The notes beneath the pieces were generated by a model. That model ran no database searches, was not told where the DNA came from, and was given only the letters and a program-made list of their open reading frames with translations. This document shows, in pieces, positions 33,384 to 45,194 of a stretch of DNA of 64,000 nucleotides. Origin of the DNA: Thelonectria olida (taxonomy: Eukaryota > Ascomycota > Sordariomycetes > Hypocreales > Nectriaceae); assembly GCA_020736575.1 (NCBI GenBank), contig JAGPYM010000044.1, positions 172,354 to 236,353 of the forward strand. Direction: 5' to 3'. Position 1 is the stretch's first letter. Every line of letters starts with the position of its first letter. The position numbers and the translations under genes were made by a program.

Positions 33384-35249
33384 CTAAAGTTGGCGCTTCC
33401 GCTTCTTTTTCCTGAGTGACCCAATGTGCTTCCTCTGGATGGTCCGGACTAGCCAGCTATAAATCATGTCTCTCATGAGGATGAGGACTGTAGCAAAGGT
33501 CGTCGGCACAGCACACGCCCAGCTATGTGTAGTGTTAGTATGAGTCCCCAAAAGGTAAGACTGAGGACGAGGGCACTAACAAGTACCAGATTCCATGATG
33601 GATCTCGGGAAATCCCTCCTCCGCAAAGTTCTGTCCAAAGAATCCGGTGATAAACGTCAGCGGTAGGAAAATAATCGTCACAATAGTCAGCTGCTTCATT
33701 GACTCGTTCTGATTTGCAGAGATGGTGTTAAAGATGAGATTGATCAGATTGTCAGACGACTGCTTCAGCTGCTGCAAAGCTTCCGTAATAATAATACAGT
33801 GATCGAGCACGTCGCCGAGGTACGTATGCGTTAGGGGCGTGATGATAACGCCTGAGCTGGGATTCTCAAGTTCTTGGAGGGCTTGCTCGTGAGTGAGGTA
33901 AGTCTTATGATCACGAAGAACGTTAATAAGGTTTTCGATAGGGTTAAGGAAGCTGAGCATCTTGTTGATCTCACTAACGCATATGTAAAGGCTCTTGCTT
34001 TGGCTCGTGCTGGGGGAAGTGATAACATCGAGCTCCAAGTCGGCGATAATATTAGTATAGACAGCCGTAATAGGAATAGCAAGATCAATAATAGCGTCAA
34101 TGATCGCCTGAACTAGTAGGGAAGCATCATTCGACTCTCGCAAGATTGTCCCCGGCGTGCTAAGTCGAGTAACAATTGGTCGCTCCACATCACCAGCGGA
34201 AACCTCGAAGAAAGAAATGGCCGTATTGTCATCAGTGAGGAAGATGGAGATCTGCTCCGCCGAGATGGCCATCTTGTACGGCGCCAATGGCGAATGTTTC
34301 TCCATAAACTCCGTCCGAGCTTCGTTTCCAGAGGCATGATATTGTTGTAGGGTTCGAATGAATGACGTCTCATGCAGCTCTTCTTCGAGAGGTGTCATCG
34401 TGTTGCCGCCGTTGCCCGTCATGTCCTTTTCAGGATCATCGTCTGTTCTGCGGCTCTTCCAGAAGTCTTGGAATGTTTCTTTCAGCTGGCCCAGGGGCTT
34501 TCGCGATAATATGCTACTAGAATCGGAAGAACCGTCGTCCTCATCGACCAGACGGACGAGCTTCTGTAGAGTCATTACGATGAAGGCGTGATTCGGATAC
34601 CTCCAAACTGTTAGCATCCAGCTATTTATTCACCAGCCATGTCTACTCACCAATCCGCCTTCGTCCTGTTCCTAATGTTCATCATATCTTCCAACGCCAA
34701 CTTGTGCAAGTTCTTTTTGTTCCCCACAGCCTGAATGACATCCCAACTTAGCCCATTGACGTTTATCCACCGACATTTAGCCCACGACTCCCTAGGCTGC
34801 TCCAAGAATTCGATAAACGACTCATTATCAAAATGGTGTTTCACCATATTCGTTTTCGAAATGTCAATAATGGTTATCTCGCAAGGAGCGCTTAGGGTTG
34901 GCATTGACGCGTGCCCACCGTCGGGCAGCATTGGGTCGTATCCAGGTTCCGAGCCAGGCTGCCAGCCCGGCCCCGCGCTGATCGCGGTATCGAACTCATC
35001 GTAATCGTCAACGGTCTTGAAAGTCGGCGCGCGGGTGATTCGTCGTCGCAGGTTAGGAGAGAAGTTGATCTCGCGATGGATCTCTGTGTCGGAGCGGGAG
35101 AGTTGTCGCGGGTCTGCACGAGGAGGCGACGAGAGGCTCTCCGTGTCAACCATTAGACCAGAGAGGACGCGACCGCTCTCGCCTTCGTTGGAAGCTTGGG
35201 TTTGGGAGGAGGCTTGGCGGCCCTCGTTGTCGTTGCTGTTGTGAGACAT
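33384..35249 (-). CDS. CorA-like Mg2+ (metal ion) transporter, 3 exons
   Basis: Membrane divalent-cation channel-type transporter of about 583 residues. Exons: 35249-34651, 34600-33587, 33522-33384. Introns 34650-34601 (GTGAGT...TTGGAG) and 33586-33523 (GTACTT...ACTAAC...CATAG) keep the frame and restore family phrases: ADWYPNHAFIV at the first join, and the second transmembrane helix (WACAVPTTFATVLILM) followed by RDMIYSWLVRTIQRK at the second. Seen: a Ser/Arg-rich cytosolic N-terminus of about 130 residues, the CorA funnel domain, the first helix with TIVTIIFLPLTFITGFFGQNF (GQN at the place of the canonical GMN pore motif), and a Lys/Arg-rich C-tail. The ATG at 35249 is the first in frame. 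The metal specificity is not certain because of the GMN-to-GQN change. Confidence 0.9.
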
Positions 35250-37069
35250 GGCGGCCTCGATTGCGGTCGCTGATGATGCTGCTATATCGCTGTCGCTAAT
35301 CTAGCTGCAGCTGACAAATCCTTCTTCACGATTGATGATACTAGCTTTGCTAAAGGTTTTAGATTGCTATGATAAAATGAAAGGATGTTTTAAGGATCAA
35401 AGTTGCAATGCATCATGTTAGCCGCACATTGAAAGGATTGGCGGGCCACCACGAAGATCGTGTCGTCACGCCCATGAATGATCGAGTCAAACCAGGCTGG
35501 AATAGAATTAATTGCTTAACGAGTTATGACGTGGGGGGGGGATGGTACGACTTTGTCGATGATGAATCACCTGTGACATATCTTGGTGGCTAAGCTCTTT
35601 ACCCACTTATGGTATTCTGACAGCAGACAGGATTCTGAGCAGTAAGCTGCTCCCTCTGTCTGGGTGTTACAACCAAGGCATGGATTATACTTCCATTCTA
35701 GACCTGACAACATATTGGAAAGTGCTAGAAGGCCCGCTGACGTTGGAAGTAAGGTAGCAACGCCAAGGCTGGCACATTCTTGGACACACAGCTAACTTTA
35801 GGCGTTGATGGGGAGCATTTACTCTCATCCACGGTGCAAGAGGCCATGTGCATCAATCGCCTCTTCAGTCAACGCCACCCTCCAATTCAGATTGACGCTT
35901 TTTTGGGCTTTTACCATTTTTTGACCTACATGTCGTCACTGGGGCTTCAGCGACATGGCGGAGATGCGTCGTCATTTGGCTTGACCATGTGTGAACGTGT
36001 CTACGGAAACTGGTGAACGGTATTCTACGAGCTCATCAGCAGAGCAAACTAGGACTGCTCCGGTGGTTTTGCTGTCTGCAGTTATCAATTTGAAAATGTG
36101 CAAGGGCAATGGGCAAGTGGAATGGTTGTGGCCAACAACCCATCTAAGCGCAAAGCTAGCACAACTCAAAACCAAGATAATGGCTGCTTATTTAGATCGC
36201 GACTAAGTACATGCACCGGGTCACCGGGACTCGGCCGCCCCCCAAGATGGCCACATCACCCCGTCTCGATTACATCATCGCCCTAAGAGGAACTCAACCC
36301 TCAACCGCAATTTCTCTCTGCGGAATGCGGAGACGTCAGGAGATAGATTCGGTTATCTGCGGACCTAACAGGACCAGTGACAGGGACAAAATGGTTCGGA
36401 TAATACCGTGCCTAGCATTTGGTTACACGGGCCAACGGCCCAATATCCTCCTCCGTTGACCGTCTTCAGGTCTCTCTCCATTGGTTTAAGCCTGGGGTGG
36501 GGCGGCGGCAGAGTCCCCAGACGTCTCGATCCCACTTCCCCGGACCCCGGATGTGTTCCTACATAGTAGGTTGGGCCACAGGCGACGCCAAATTATCCCC
36601 GCCCGAATAGCGCCCAAACCGCTCTCCCAAGGAGGCCACCGTGATTTGCCGTCTGATCGCCATCCCGACGCCTTTTGCGTGACAAATTAGGCCGGGTCTT
36701 GGTCAAGTAGCCTGAGTCCAGGTTCTCTGCTGGCTTGCTTGCTCTGGGGGACACTCCGCCACCAGCGAATGAATGCAAAGGCGATGCTGTTCAGGGGAAG
36801 CCATCCACTATCGACTTGGCAGGGCAGGGTCAGCGATTGCTTGGCCACGGCCTTTAGCCTCTACTTGTCGGGGAGTCCGAGAGACGAGTGAGACGCAAGT
36901 CTCCGAGAACATAATGCTATTATGCAGACATTTCCCACTCACTTTGGAATGTTCAATGGCGGCAAGGATTTGCTCCGACTGAGATCCAATGTTTAGCAAC
37001 TAGCAGGGCCAGTTCTTTTCACTGACCTTGCGCATCCGAAGCAACGAGTCGTTGTCACTCTATATAATA
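35250..37069. other. Long gene-poor region
   Basis: About 1.8 kb without a supported gene. Numerous short ORFs show no coding character. The left end is the CorA promoter side; the right end runs into a decayed permease. Confidence 0.4.
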
Positions 37070-37830
37070 CCGCTATTTTAATCGACTTCAGTATCGGTTC
37101 CTCGATTACCTTTGGCACATACAGGATGAACTCGCAATAGACCTGGAAGATCCCCTATATCCTCCGGGTTATGCTACCTAGCTACCAGACAGTTATAGTC
37201 TAGTTCTGTCCAGAAAGTCCTAGGTGGCTCGTCTCTTAGGGACGCGTTGAGGATGCGCGCAAGATTCTCAGTTGAGGATGCTACTGTTAAGGCCGAGATG
37301 GAAGAGATTATCGCTGGTGTTGAAGCAGCTGAGACTCAACTTAAGTTCGATAAGTAGGGTATTAGGACAACCCTTGGAACCAAGGGTAGCCGCTACCTTC
37401 TTTGCCTCGGACTTTGGACCGCCATCGGCTCGCAGTGTGGAGGTGGAACATTCATCGCGTCCTATCTCCGTACAATTCTCGATCAAATTGGCATGACAAC
37501 ATCCCGAGAGTAAACCCTCATTAACGGGATCATGAGCATATGCAACTGGCTCTCTGCCTCTATCGCCGCCTTTGTTATCCCGCGAGTTGCACGCCGAAAA
37601 GTTTTCCTCTTCTCTCGACACCCTCACAACAAAGCAGAGAGGCATCTTCTCCGCCTGGGCCATGTTTGTCATCAATACATCAGCGTTTATCGCTTCATAC
37701 ATCAATCCAGTCGCACTTGAGGCCATGTCCTGGCGTTGGTATAGCGTCCACTATGTTTTCAATGCATTTCTCATCGGTATTATTTATTTTAGCTTTGTCG
37801 GCCCGTTAAACCCGGCAATTAGCTAGTGGA
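37070..37830 (+). pseudogene. Decayed MFS sugar permease (lactose-permease-like)
   Basis: Fragments in the order of a fungal MFS sugar transporter: FCPESPRWLVS (about 37205-37235, after an in-frame TAG where the family usually has Trp), GRVEDARKI, EDATVKAEMEEIIAGVE, a second membrane half with TLINGIMSICNWLSASIAAF...RVARRKVFLFS (37510-37615), TKQRGIFSAWAMFVINTSAFIASYINPVALEAMSWRWY (about 37630-37745), then loss of similarity. Several stops (for example 37139, 37205, 37357, 37511) and frame changes make it non-functional. The N-terminal half is absent. Sugar specificity cannot be assigned. Confidence 0.65.
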
Positions 37831-38489
37831 AAGGCAAACACCAGTGATTCCGATGTGGCCTAGATCGTGGGATTCCGATATGACTCCACGTCGATGCGCC
37901 GTGGGTCTCTAGGTTGGTGGAACGTCTCCTAGCTTGGTGTAAATAACGCCTTTTTGACTCGCTGAACTGAAGTACCCTCGTGCGTGCGCCATGCTCGCAA
38001 TTGCTAGGTATGCTTGGGATATGTACGTGCACCGAACTGGAGGGAAGCTGATGATATGGTCTAATAAGGGGATTCTTACCCTTCTCCTATGCAGCCAATT
38101 CCATGGGCTGTGACATAGACGGTGTAGGGATCTACAGCGCAGCCGCCATAGAACCGTGACAGCCGTACATAACGCGTTCTTCGTTGTCATGCATGACATC
38201 CAGCCTCGGCTGCTACATTCCAGGATGCCTGTCTCTGGTTGCGTATAAGGACTCACCGAGTCAACGATAACATGACCGGTTGGTCATCTTGCTACTGAAC
38301 CGTGCTCTGTCACGTCAATTGTTCTGGCTGTGTGAATTGACATGCTGCAGGCGTCAAAAACGCGACCTGGCGTGTGGACAATGGAACATAAAGCATCTAC
38401 GAATGCGAAGTCCTTGCTAAGGCCATGGCCTAGGCCGGGCACCTACATGTTCTAGATGCGAAATCTCTCGGCTTAGGAGAAAGGGTATA
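37831..38489. other. Intergenic region
   Basis: About 660 bp between two relics; nothing recognised. Confidence 0.4.
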
Positions 38490-39375
38490 TACTTCAGTTA
38501 GTCCGCCGAACGCCAAAGTTAGCTTATAAGGCTCTGGTGTTTGGGCTCGACGGTTGGGTATCCCGCTTAACTATACGTCAGTTTCTCCGGGCTTATAACC
38601 TACGTAGATCGTGCTCTCAAAAGCGGATCAGGCTAACGAGGGAAGGAGCAAATTTGAGGCGAGATATTGCCCGATTTTGGCTACATTCAGACAACCCAGA
38701 GAGGTTAGAGCAGCTGTTGAAGGTTGGTGACCCAAACGCGGATCACTGCGCCGAAGGAATACAACGAAGGGTGTGTTCTCGGAGGAGTGTACTCTCCAGA
38801 ATAACAATCCGGTAGTTCGGATGTTCCACTACCCTTCAGAGGAAATGGCTGCCAAACTTCATTAATCTCACGGGTCACGGGAAAGCTGATATCTCGATTA
38901 TAATATGGACATTTATCTAAAATGGCGACCCGGTCGGTCAAGTACCGTGTTAATGCAGAGAGATCCAAAGGCATCAATCAGCCGCTATAGCTCCCGGAGC
39001 TACCGCATCGGACTTGAAGGTCTTCTACCTCACTATGAAGCCGGCGAAGTCTTTCGACAAGATAACGCAAGCATCCAAATGGCACAAGCCTCTAAAGAGT
39101 GGTTCGAAAAGCACAGGATCCGGGTGATAGAATGGCACGCACGCTCGCCCGATTTGAACCCGATTGAGCACGTCTGAAATGCCCTGAAGAAGGGGGAACA
39201 TACAGTTCCATGGAGCACCCATCCCAAACAAAAATGAACGCAATATCGCCGGATTTAAAGCGATGTTGCGTGTTGCGTGGGACGTTATCCTACAAAACCT
39301 GGTTGGCAGGTTGGTGGATTCAATGCCCTGTCGGCTGCAAGCTATGAAGGTCAGGGGTTGGTATACCAACTATTG
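38490..39375 (+). mobile_element. Decayed Tc1/mariner-type transposase (second family)
   Basis: The second half of a Tc1-like transposase is clear: EAGEVFRQDNASIQMAQASKEWFEKHRIRVIEWHARSPDLNPIEHV (39042-39173), containing the QDNA-type and SPDLNPIE motifs, then a stop and a shifted tail. Upstream, LTIRQFLRAYNLRRSCSQKRIRLT and FWLHSDNPERLEQLL (from about 38540) fit the helix-turn-helix and early region. At least three stops or frame changes. It differs in sequence from the relic at 27.3-28.0 kb, so it is an independent element. Terminal repeats were not identified. Confidence 0.75.
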
Positions 39376-39570
39376 AAGCCCTAACTCGAGGCATTCTAGT
39401 ACATATATATTATTAATTTTGGCTTATAATTGAGCGAGAACCTTGACTTCGTCCATGTGCGGTTGTTGTTGACCTGGATTGCGTGTGGAGTTTGGGGGCT
39501 TGACTTAGGCTTTTAGATATCGAGCTGAGGATGCGATTTCGCCAATATTCCCGTGGTGTTTGGCTCAATA

Positions 39571-40692
39571 TCAAAACCCAGCCCTGGCGAATTGCATCTC
39601 AGATGATGCCCAAGATGCGGGCCCCTCTTCGCCTGCAGCAGACTCAATCGTCATGCCCGGCCCTTCATCAAGGCTTTCCAGATCCCGATCACGACCCGGC
39701 CTTGGCCAGTCGCTGTGCGCAGTGATCTGAGTGGTCCGCACCACAGCCGTGGCACTGCGTTCCAGATCTCTGCCGTCCCCTCCACTGCCAATGCGTGCCT
39801 CGTCTGACCTCTTGTTCTGGGCTATCCCTCTTGAACCGCTTGTGCCGTCCGCCACGAAAGTGTCCAACGCCACGCCGGCCGTTGCATCGGTACGACTGCG
39901 CGTGTACGAGCTACTCAGTTGTGAACCCTGCGTCAACTCCACCAGCCGATTGAGGATGCTGAACTCCAGCTTCAGCTTGATGCTGTATACCAGCGGTTTG
40001 TAGCCTGTTTGCACGTCATAATAGTTCGCGAACTCGAGAGCCACGATGGTGACGTCGAGAAGCATGACGATGATGTTGACGTAGATCAGATGATTCATGA
40101 CACGTTTCGGCCCGGTCTTCCCCCTTATATCCCTCTCGGCTTTTAAGAGTTTCGTGGTCTCCCAGATGTAAAGGCCGGAGATGATGGTCTCTTGGACGAA
40201 GAAGACTGTCAACTGCAGCTTCTCGTAGACAGAGTACGGACCGATGAAGGGGCCTGGGTTCGCCGAGTTTGCACCGTACACCAGAACAATGACCGGAACG
40301 TGTAAAACAATAGCATTGAAGATGATCATGGCTAGAACAGTGCGCAGACGAGTCGGGTTCTGCATCACAAGGTGCAACCGGGAATATAGCACGACGGACT
40401 GGCCCGTGACCATTGTGCACCATCCGACGATGATCAGAGTGGCGTATAGGTTGCTGATGTTCGTCAATGCAAGAGACTTCAGGAGATAGCCGACTGCGTT
40501 CGGCGCTATCCCCCACGTCGCAATAAGAAAACTCCAGAAGTAAAGACCGCTTCGCTTCTTGAAGGTGGCGAAAAGGATAAAGTTCAGCTCGAGAACGTTA
40601 TACAGCGCTATGCTGATAAACACAACGATGACAGTAGCGACCACGCCGATGGCGGAATCTCCACCAGAGAGGCCGTTGTCATTGTTTGCCAT
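39571..40692 (-). CDS. Seven-helix integral membrane protein (DUF7703-like)
   Basis: Single-exon ORF of 373 residues. Seen: about seven hydrophobic segments between residues 13 and 245 (for example IGVVATVIVVFISIALYNVL; YFWSFLIATWGIAPNAVGYLL; AMIIFNAIVLHVPVIVLVYG; LIYVNIIVMLLDVTIVALEF), a charged KRVMNH loop, then a hydrophilic cytosolic tail of about 120 residues rich in Ser, Arg, Asp and Gly. The arrangement matches a fungal family of receptor-like membrane proteins annotated as DUF7703. A GPCR-like role is possible but unproven. No ligand can be proposed. Confidence 0.75.
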   Translation of the reverse strand: MANNDNGLSGGDSAIGVVATVIVVFISIALYNVLELNFILFATFKKRSGLYFWSFLIATWGIAPNAVGYLLKSLALTNISNLYATLIIVGWCTMVTGQSVVLYSRLHLVMQNPTRLRTVLAMIIFNAIVLHVPVIVLVYGANSANPGPFIGPYSVYEKLQLTVFFVQETIISGLYIWETTKLLKAERDIRGKTGPKRVMNHLIYVNIIVMLLDVTIVALEFANYYDVQTGYKPLVYSIKLKLEFSILNRLVELTQGSQLSSSYTRSRTDATAGVALDTFVADGTSGSRGIAQNKRSDEARIGSGGDGRDLERSATAVVRTTQITAHSDWPRPGRDRDLESLDEGPGMTIESAAGEEGPASWASSEMQFARAGF

Positions 40693-42239
40693 AGTGATTG
40701 CCTATCACTGGCCCGTTTGGTTGAGGCTTGGGCCTGGTAGGCGTGACCCTATGGACCTGCAAGAAGAAGCAAGGAATCCCCACACTGCAAGAAGGACTCA
40801 CAGGCAAGACGTCGGCGCTGTAGACTACATAGACATCTTCTTGGTGAACAATTTTGTAGGAGTTGCTTCAAGGACACCAACAAGAAATGGGTTAGGAAAA
40901 AAGGCAGCAGAAGATTTGGGGATCGTGGGCTGCACGGCGTCTTATCCGTATATCCCATGATGTGAAAGTTTGTCCGGCAGCTTGATATTCAAGCCACCGA
41001 AAAGGACGGCCAATAGAGCTTCAGACGAAACATCTCGTGAACGCAAGCCTTTTCTGGTGTCGAAGACGCTAGACTCGTTCTCGAGTTTGGAGCCAACACA
41101 GCCACGGTTCTAGAACTTCCGATTGTTCCCTCAAAACGATAACCGTGAGACTGATTGGGCGACCCCTGAGAGGCTTTAAGAGGGTGACGCTGCTGAATCG
41201 TGCACTCCCCAGCAGGAGGAGGTGACGGACAATATCCTCGACCAAAGGAAAAGGCGCGACTATGAGTGACCAGTGTGATGGACAAGTTTCCTTTTTGTCT
41301 TGTAGTGACCCCGCATCTCCTTGCATGCCTGATTCAGTACCGGGTAACGGCGTCAACGAGGTTGTCTCGGCGAGCATAAAGGTGTCAAGACGAGTCTCTC
41401 ACAAGAGGACATCCGCAGGCAAAGTACATGTCCGCACAAGAAAGTCTGCGTCCAATTACGGAAGGGAGAAAGTGTCTTGTCTGGGGGCTCAGTCACTCGG
41501 GAGGAAAACTAGGCATCACGAGGGTGGACGTTGGCATGGAAGTAGGTGTGGACACAAATTTTGCCAATGAACGCCAAACCTTTTCTCTCTCACTTCCCGG
41601 ATAACCGACACAATCACATCAAGAAGCCGTACGTCTTCAAACTCTTGCCGGTATCCTCGAGACTCATCAGGTATTGGTGATCACGCCTTGCGATTTCCTG
41701 CTTCCCCGTGATCTCCAAAAAGAGCTTTTCCATGTTGCCCATCTTCAGTGGTGATTAGCGCCACCAGTGGGCTCTCTGGGCGTCTCGTGGTCATAGCTCC
41801 AAAAGCGGCCAATTTCTGGTCTCTGGAGTTCAGTTTTCGAGCCCAGATGTTCCGTTGCCGAGCGCAATAGCCGGGGTACAGCTGCAGTGCGGCATAGGAC
41901 CGTAACAAGCTCCTGGCACTCTCGGTGTTTGCTCCGTGCCGTTCCCCTGCGCCGCCATTCCTGTGCAGACCGTCGAACAGCGAAGATCTCCCTGATGGGA
42001 TTGGCTGCGGGTATTCAACTGATGTGGTCGGAGACATCGGCAATTGAAGTCATTTGCCATCGGCTTTCATGCCAGCTCTACCCTAGACTTTCCCCTGAAC
42101 CCCACGTTTTCATCTCCCGGGGCATGAATGCGGGGAGCGGAGACGCAGTTACCTGGACCGCCTGCCGGGGCTTCACATATCTGCCAGAGATAAAAAGACT
42201 TGGTGGTTTCTCGGTCGCTAGACGTTTCTCTAAAACTAG
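40693..42239. other. Intergenic region between divergent genes
   Basis: About 1.5 kb shared upstream region of the membrane protein and the multicopper oxidase. Short ORFs only. Nothing identified. Confidence 0.4.
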
Positions 42240-44182
42240 ATGTCGATAACACTTGCCAAAATGGCTGCCTACATTTTCTACGCACTATTGTTCCAATGGC
42301 TTATCCTCCCGGTGACTCCAAAACTTATAACACACGACAGCAGTTTCTTCCCAGATTATGTTCTGCGGGTCACTACACGCAACATTGCAGTAGCCTGCGA
42401 GACGCGGTCATCAACGGTTGTAAACGGGACGTCTCCCGGACCAGAGCTCCGCATCAAGCCTGGCGAAACAACATGGATTAGAGTCTACAATGACATGGAA
42501 AGCCAAAATCTAACCATGGCAAGCGAAAAAGATCCGCAACGTCAATCCAAGAAAAGACGCTAATAAGAGACAGCATTGGCATGGCCTATCTCAGCGGACG
42601 GCTGTGTTCTCAGACGGCAGCCCCCAAGGTTCTCAATGGCCAATCCCACCCGGCCACTTCTTCGACTACGAGCTGCGACCAGAGCTGGGCGACTCGGGTA
42701 CGTATTTCTACCACTCCCATGTCGGCGCGCAGGCTCTTACTGCTGCTGGGCCACTAATCGTCGAGGACTGCGGAAAGCCGCCTTACTGGTATGACGAGGA
42801 GCGCATACTACAGTGGGGTGACTTCTTCCCCCAGACCGATGAGGAACTTCTGAGTGGCTTGGAAGCAGTGCCATTTGTCTGGTCAGGTGAGACGAATGCC
42901 GTTTTGCTTAATGGGAAGGGTATCGGTATAGGGCAGAACCTCTCTGAGGATGGCGGCTCCTGTCAACTGCCCGTTATCGACGTTGCTCCCGGCAAAACGT
43001 ACCGCTTTCGCTTCATAGGATCGACGGGATTATCTCTGGTTAGCATGGCGTTTGAGGGCCATAATAGTCTCACAATTATCCAGGTCGATGGCGGTGAGTG
43101 GACGCAACCCGCCTCTGTTAGTCGCATGCAACTTGGATCTGGTCAACGGTTCGATGCGCTATTCGTGGCCAAAACAAAACGAGAACTGGAAGCCGAAAAG
43201 AGGACTGCATATTTCCTCCAGTTCGAGACCCGTGACCGACCAGCCGTCTATCGCGGCTACGCGGTGCTCCGCTACTCCAAATCAGCTCCGTTACCCAAAT
43301 ATCCGGCGAAGGCACCACTCAGTCTTCCAAATGCCACATATGACTGGCTTGAGTACCAACTACAGCCCCTGTATCCAGAGCCTATGGGCCATCCCACTCT
43401 CGCTGAGGTCACTCGCCGCGTGACTATCGACGCAGTCCAGATGGTCGACCCGACGAGCAATCACTTGATATGGCGTCTAGCGAATTTGTCATGGACGGGT
43501 GACGGAGTTCAAACGCCCTTGTTGGTTGATATCTACCAACGTGGCGAGGCTGCCGTGCCGGACTACGGTGCTGCGCTTCGTAACCATGGGTGGGATGCCA
43601 AGACAAGAGCGTTTCCGGCTAAGGTGGGGGAGGTGCTTGAGATTGTGTGGCAGAATACCGGATCGCTGGTGAACAGCGGCGGTGCCGTGGATGTGCACCC
43701 CTTTCATGCCCATGGGCAGCACTTCTACGATATTGGTAGCGGCAATGGCTCTTATTATGCCGAGGCAAACGAAGAGAAGCTCGTCCGCATGGGTTACAAG
43801 GCTGTGAGAAGAGATACAACAATGTTATACCGGTATTCGACGGTCACAAACCCAGGAGCTCCAGCTGGCTGGCGGGCGTGGCGCATCCGGGTGAACCAGC
43901 CTGGCGTGTGGTTGATCCATTGCCACACATTGCAGCACATGGTCATGGGTGGGTAAGCCTTTCTGAGAGATAGGCAGAAACGCTAACTTTCTTCTGACAG
44001 GTATGCAAACAGCCTGGGTTGTTGGTACTGCGGCGGAAATTCAGAAACATTCTCTTGATCAAAGCAGAGGGTACCTAGTTTATGGAGGTGACGCCTATGG
44101 TAATGTCACGCATCATCCGACCTGCAACCACCAGTTTGGAAACTCGAAGACATCAAAGGCCCACAGGTTGTGCGAGGCTTGA
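42240..44182 (+). CDS. Multicopper oxidase (ascorbate-oxidase/laccase type), secreted
   Basis: Copper enzyme that oxidises phenols, ascorbate or similar donors while reducing oxygen to water. About 611 residues. Exons: 42240-42518, 42574-43948, 44001-44182. Intron 42519-42573 starts with GC instead of GT (ATG|GCAAGC...GAGACAG); removing it gives NLTM-HWHGL exactly. Intron 43949-44000 (GTGGGT...CTGACAG) rebuilds HCHTLQHMVMGM. All four copper-ligand motifs are present: HWHG, HSH (YHSHVG), HPFHAHG and HCHxxxHxxxxM, with the axial Met of type-1 copper. A hydrophobic leader (MAAYIFYALLFQWLILPV) follows an alternative ATG at 42261, which may be the true start. Domain order cupredoxin 3-2-1 is normal. 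The gene looks functional if the GC donor is used. Confidence 0.92.
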
Positions 44183-45194
44183 AAAGCTGTTAGAAATCTT
44201 ACCTTTACATACTACGATTAAAAGATAGGCAGAGGAACTATATCTTAGCTTTACGACTCTGCACTGTTCTTCGCACTATACCCGGAGTGGTATGCCGATT
44301 AAAATGGGGTAAGATGGTGTATTCAAAGAGGAATTGGCTTCATCGTTGGCGATATCTAGATTCCTCGGAACTTGGCCTTCTCGTAGATGTTGTAGACCCT
44401 GCGTCTTTGTTTCTTCTCGAAAGACCTCGAGATATTGACTTGAAGCCACTCCTAGTCTACTATTCTGCTCGGGTGTCTTAGTGGTTGGAAATGTATTGGA
44501 ATCCCCACGCCCTGGAAGTCCCGCTTCCTCATCTGAACCGACGGGTCTAAGATCACAAAGACGGTTTGAGAAGGCACGCCAAGAAGATGTACGCAAGATG
44601 TATAATCTTCTTCGCGTTTAGGACTACGCTCCTTAATGATTGAAGGCAAGCTTGAGCTGCGGGCTCTTCTGCTCGGCCCTGACGTCTATTTTACTCGAGT
44701 GTTCATGGGGGGACCGTAGTGTTTTAGAATAGGTCGGGATGCTGCTGACTAGAGTCCGAATCCTAGAGAAAAATGAGTCTGGACCCTTTGGAGCTTCGGA
44801 TCAAGTGCCTACTCTCTAACTAGCTGATGCTAGAGCTTCCCACACTAAACAAAGGACAAAGCCATAGAAAGGGTAAAGCCACAGCAAGCACAAAGTGTCG
44901 CAGAGAGTCCAGGGGCAACATACCATATGTGTGCGGGGAAAAACCGTTGAATGAAAATTAGGGGATAAGGGCGTCATACTAACATATATCCTGTTGAGTC
45001 TATCCAAGCAAACCGAAGGCACAGCCGCCATGGCTTAGTTCGGGAAAAACCCAATCTGGATGATGGTGTTGCGCCCACCAAGGTGTTGACTATCATGATG
45101 ACGAGGATGGCGCGAATGGTGACAATCTCGAAACGAACAGTCGCGTGTCCCTCACCAACGACGATGCATGGACATCAATACAGCTTGTGGACTC
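44183..45194. other. Convergent spacer
   Basis: About 1 kb between the convergent multicopper oxidase and P450 genes. Only ORFs without recognisable features are seen. Confidence 0.4.
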
